A DNA stretch of 64,000 nucleotides from Candidatus Ideonella esbjergensis (lineage in GTDB: Bacteria > Pseudomonadota > Gammaproteobacteria > Burkholderiales > Burkholderiaceae_C). Below the pieces are notes generated by a model that was not told the DNA's origin, ran no database searches, and saw only the letters and a list, made by a program, of their open reading frames with translations. The stretch covers positions 310,001-374,000 of the forward strand of contig JADJLP010000010.1 of the NCBI GenBank assembly GCA_016710065.1, written 5' to 3'. Shown here piece after piece: positions 63,880 through 64,000 of the stretch. How positions within the stretch are numbered: position 1 is the first letter of the stretch; each line of letters begins with the position of its first letter. The position numbers and the translations under genes are program-made.

Positions 63880-64000
63880 GGAATGTTCTCCGTTGATTGA
63901 GCGACGCACTCTCGGCGGCGTCTTGAAACCGGGAGATCAGCCGACTCGGGCGGTATGCCATTCCAGCAACCGGGATGCACCCAACTGCTGGAATGACACG
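63880..64000 (-). other. pnp leader with inverted repeat
   Basis: The region before pnp contains a 10-bp perfect inverted repeat (63959-63968 with 63986-63995, 17-base loop). On the minus strand it could be the terminator hairpin of the gene upstream (expected to be rpsO) or a leader stem-loop like those that RNase III cuts for pnp autoregulation in enterics. No T-tract follows, which favours a leader structure. No coding sequence is seen. Confidence 0.4.

Overview
The window is high-GC, densely coded DNA from a betaproteobacterium, most likely in the order Burkholderiales and the Comamonadaceae or a close relative. The evidence is the gene order pnp-qor-tpiA-secG-tRNA-Leu(GAG)-nuoABCDEFGHIJKLMN-nudix-DUF1178, a gcvP-sdaA pair, and the short dispersed palindromes. 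All family calls come from reading motifs and protein lengths; no database search was run.

Layout. Bases 1-2880 (+) hold the 3' end of gcvP, an iron-sulfur L-serine dehydratase and a secreted alpha/beta hydrolase. A Fic protein follows on the minus strand. Bases 4133-20098 (-) form a glycan-utilisation locus. It starts with a TonB-dependent receptor under two tandem LacI-type operator palindromes. A strong intrinsic terminator follows, then a tightly packed ten-gene run: tryptophan-halogenase-like flavoprotein, GH1 beta-glucosidase, sugar-binding protein, two permeases, ATPase, second halogenase-like flavoprotein, secreted endonuclease/exonuclease/phosphatase-family protein, GH30 lipoprotein and a sialate-O-acetylesterase-type esterase. 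The logic looks like outer-membrane uptake of a beta-linked, probably acetylated glycan, periplasmic trimming, ABC import and cytoplasmic hydrolysis.

Bases 20496-21151 (+) are a VapBC toxin-antitoxin pair. Bases 21156-29852 (+) are a second sugar module: a response regulator and sensor kinase, a second sugar ABC transporter (binding protein, two permeases, ATPase), a glycerophosphodiester phosphodiesterase and an N-acylglucosamine 2-epimerase/mannose isomerase family enzyme. Next come a chemoreceptor with a C-terminal Cache-like domain, a small putative outer-membrane protein, and an ammonium transporter with a sigma-54 promoter and an NtrC-like site. Bases 34728-39962 (-) are a complete branched-chain amino acid ABC transporter. 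Bases 40082-44198 hold housekeeping genes (YihY, DUF2069, a GlcD-type oxidase, DUF1178, Nudix). Bases 44251-59002 (-) are the full 14-gene complex I operon. It is followed by tRNA-Leu, secG, tpiA, a quinone oxidoreductase and pnp.

Data quality. Three genes have reading-frame breaks (the TonB receptor once, the second sugar-binding protein twice, an ATPase/phosphodiesterase junction), and 27505-27539 holds G runs of 9 and 21. These look more like sequence errors than biology and need read-level checking. The most unusual biology is the pair of halogenase-like flavoproteins, with apparently intact catalytic residues, inside a glycan-uptake operon.
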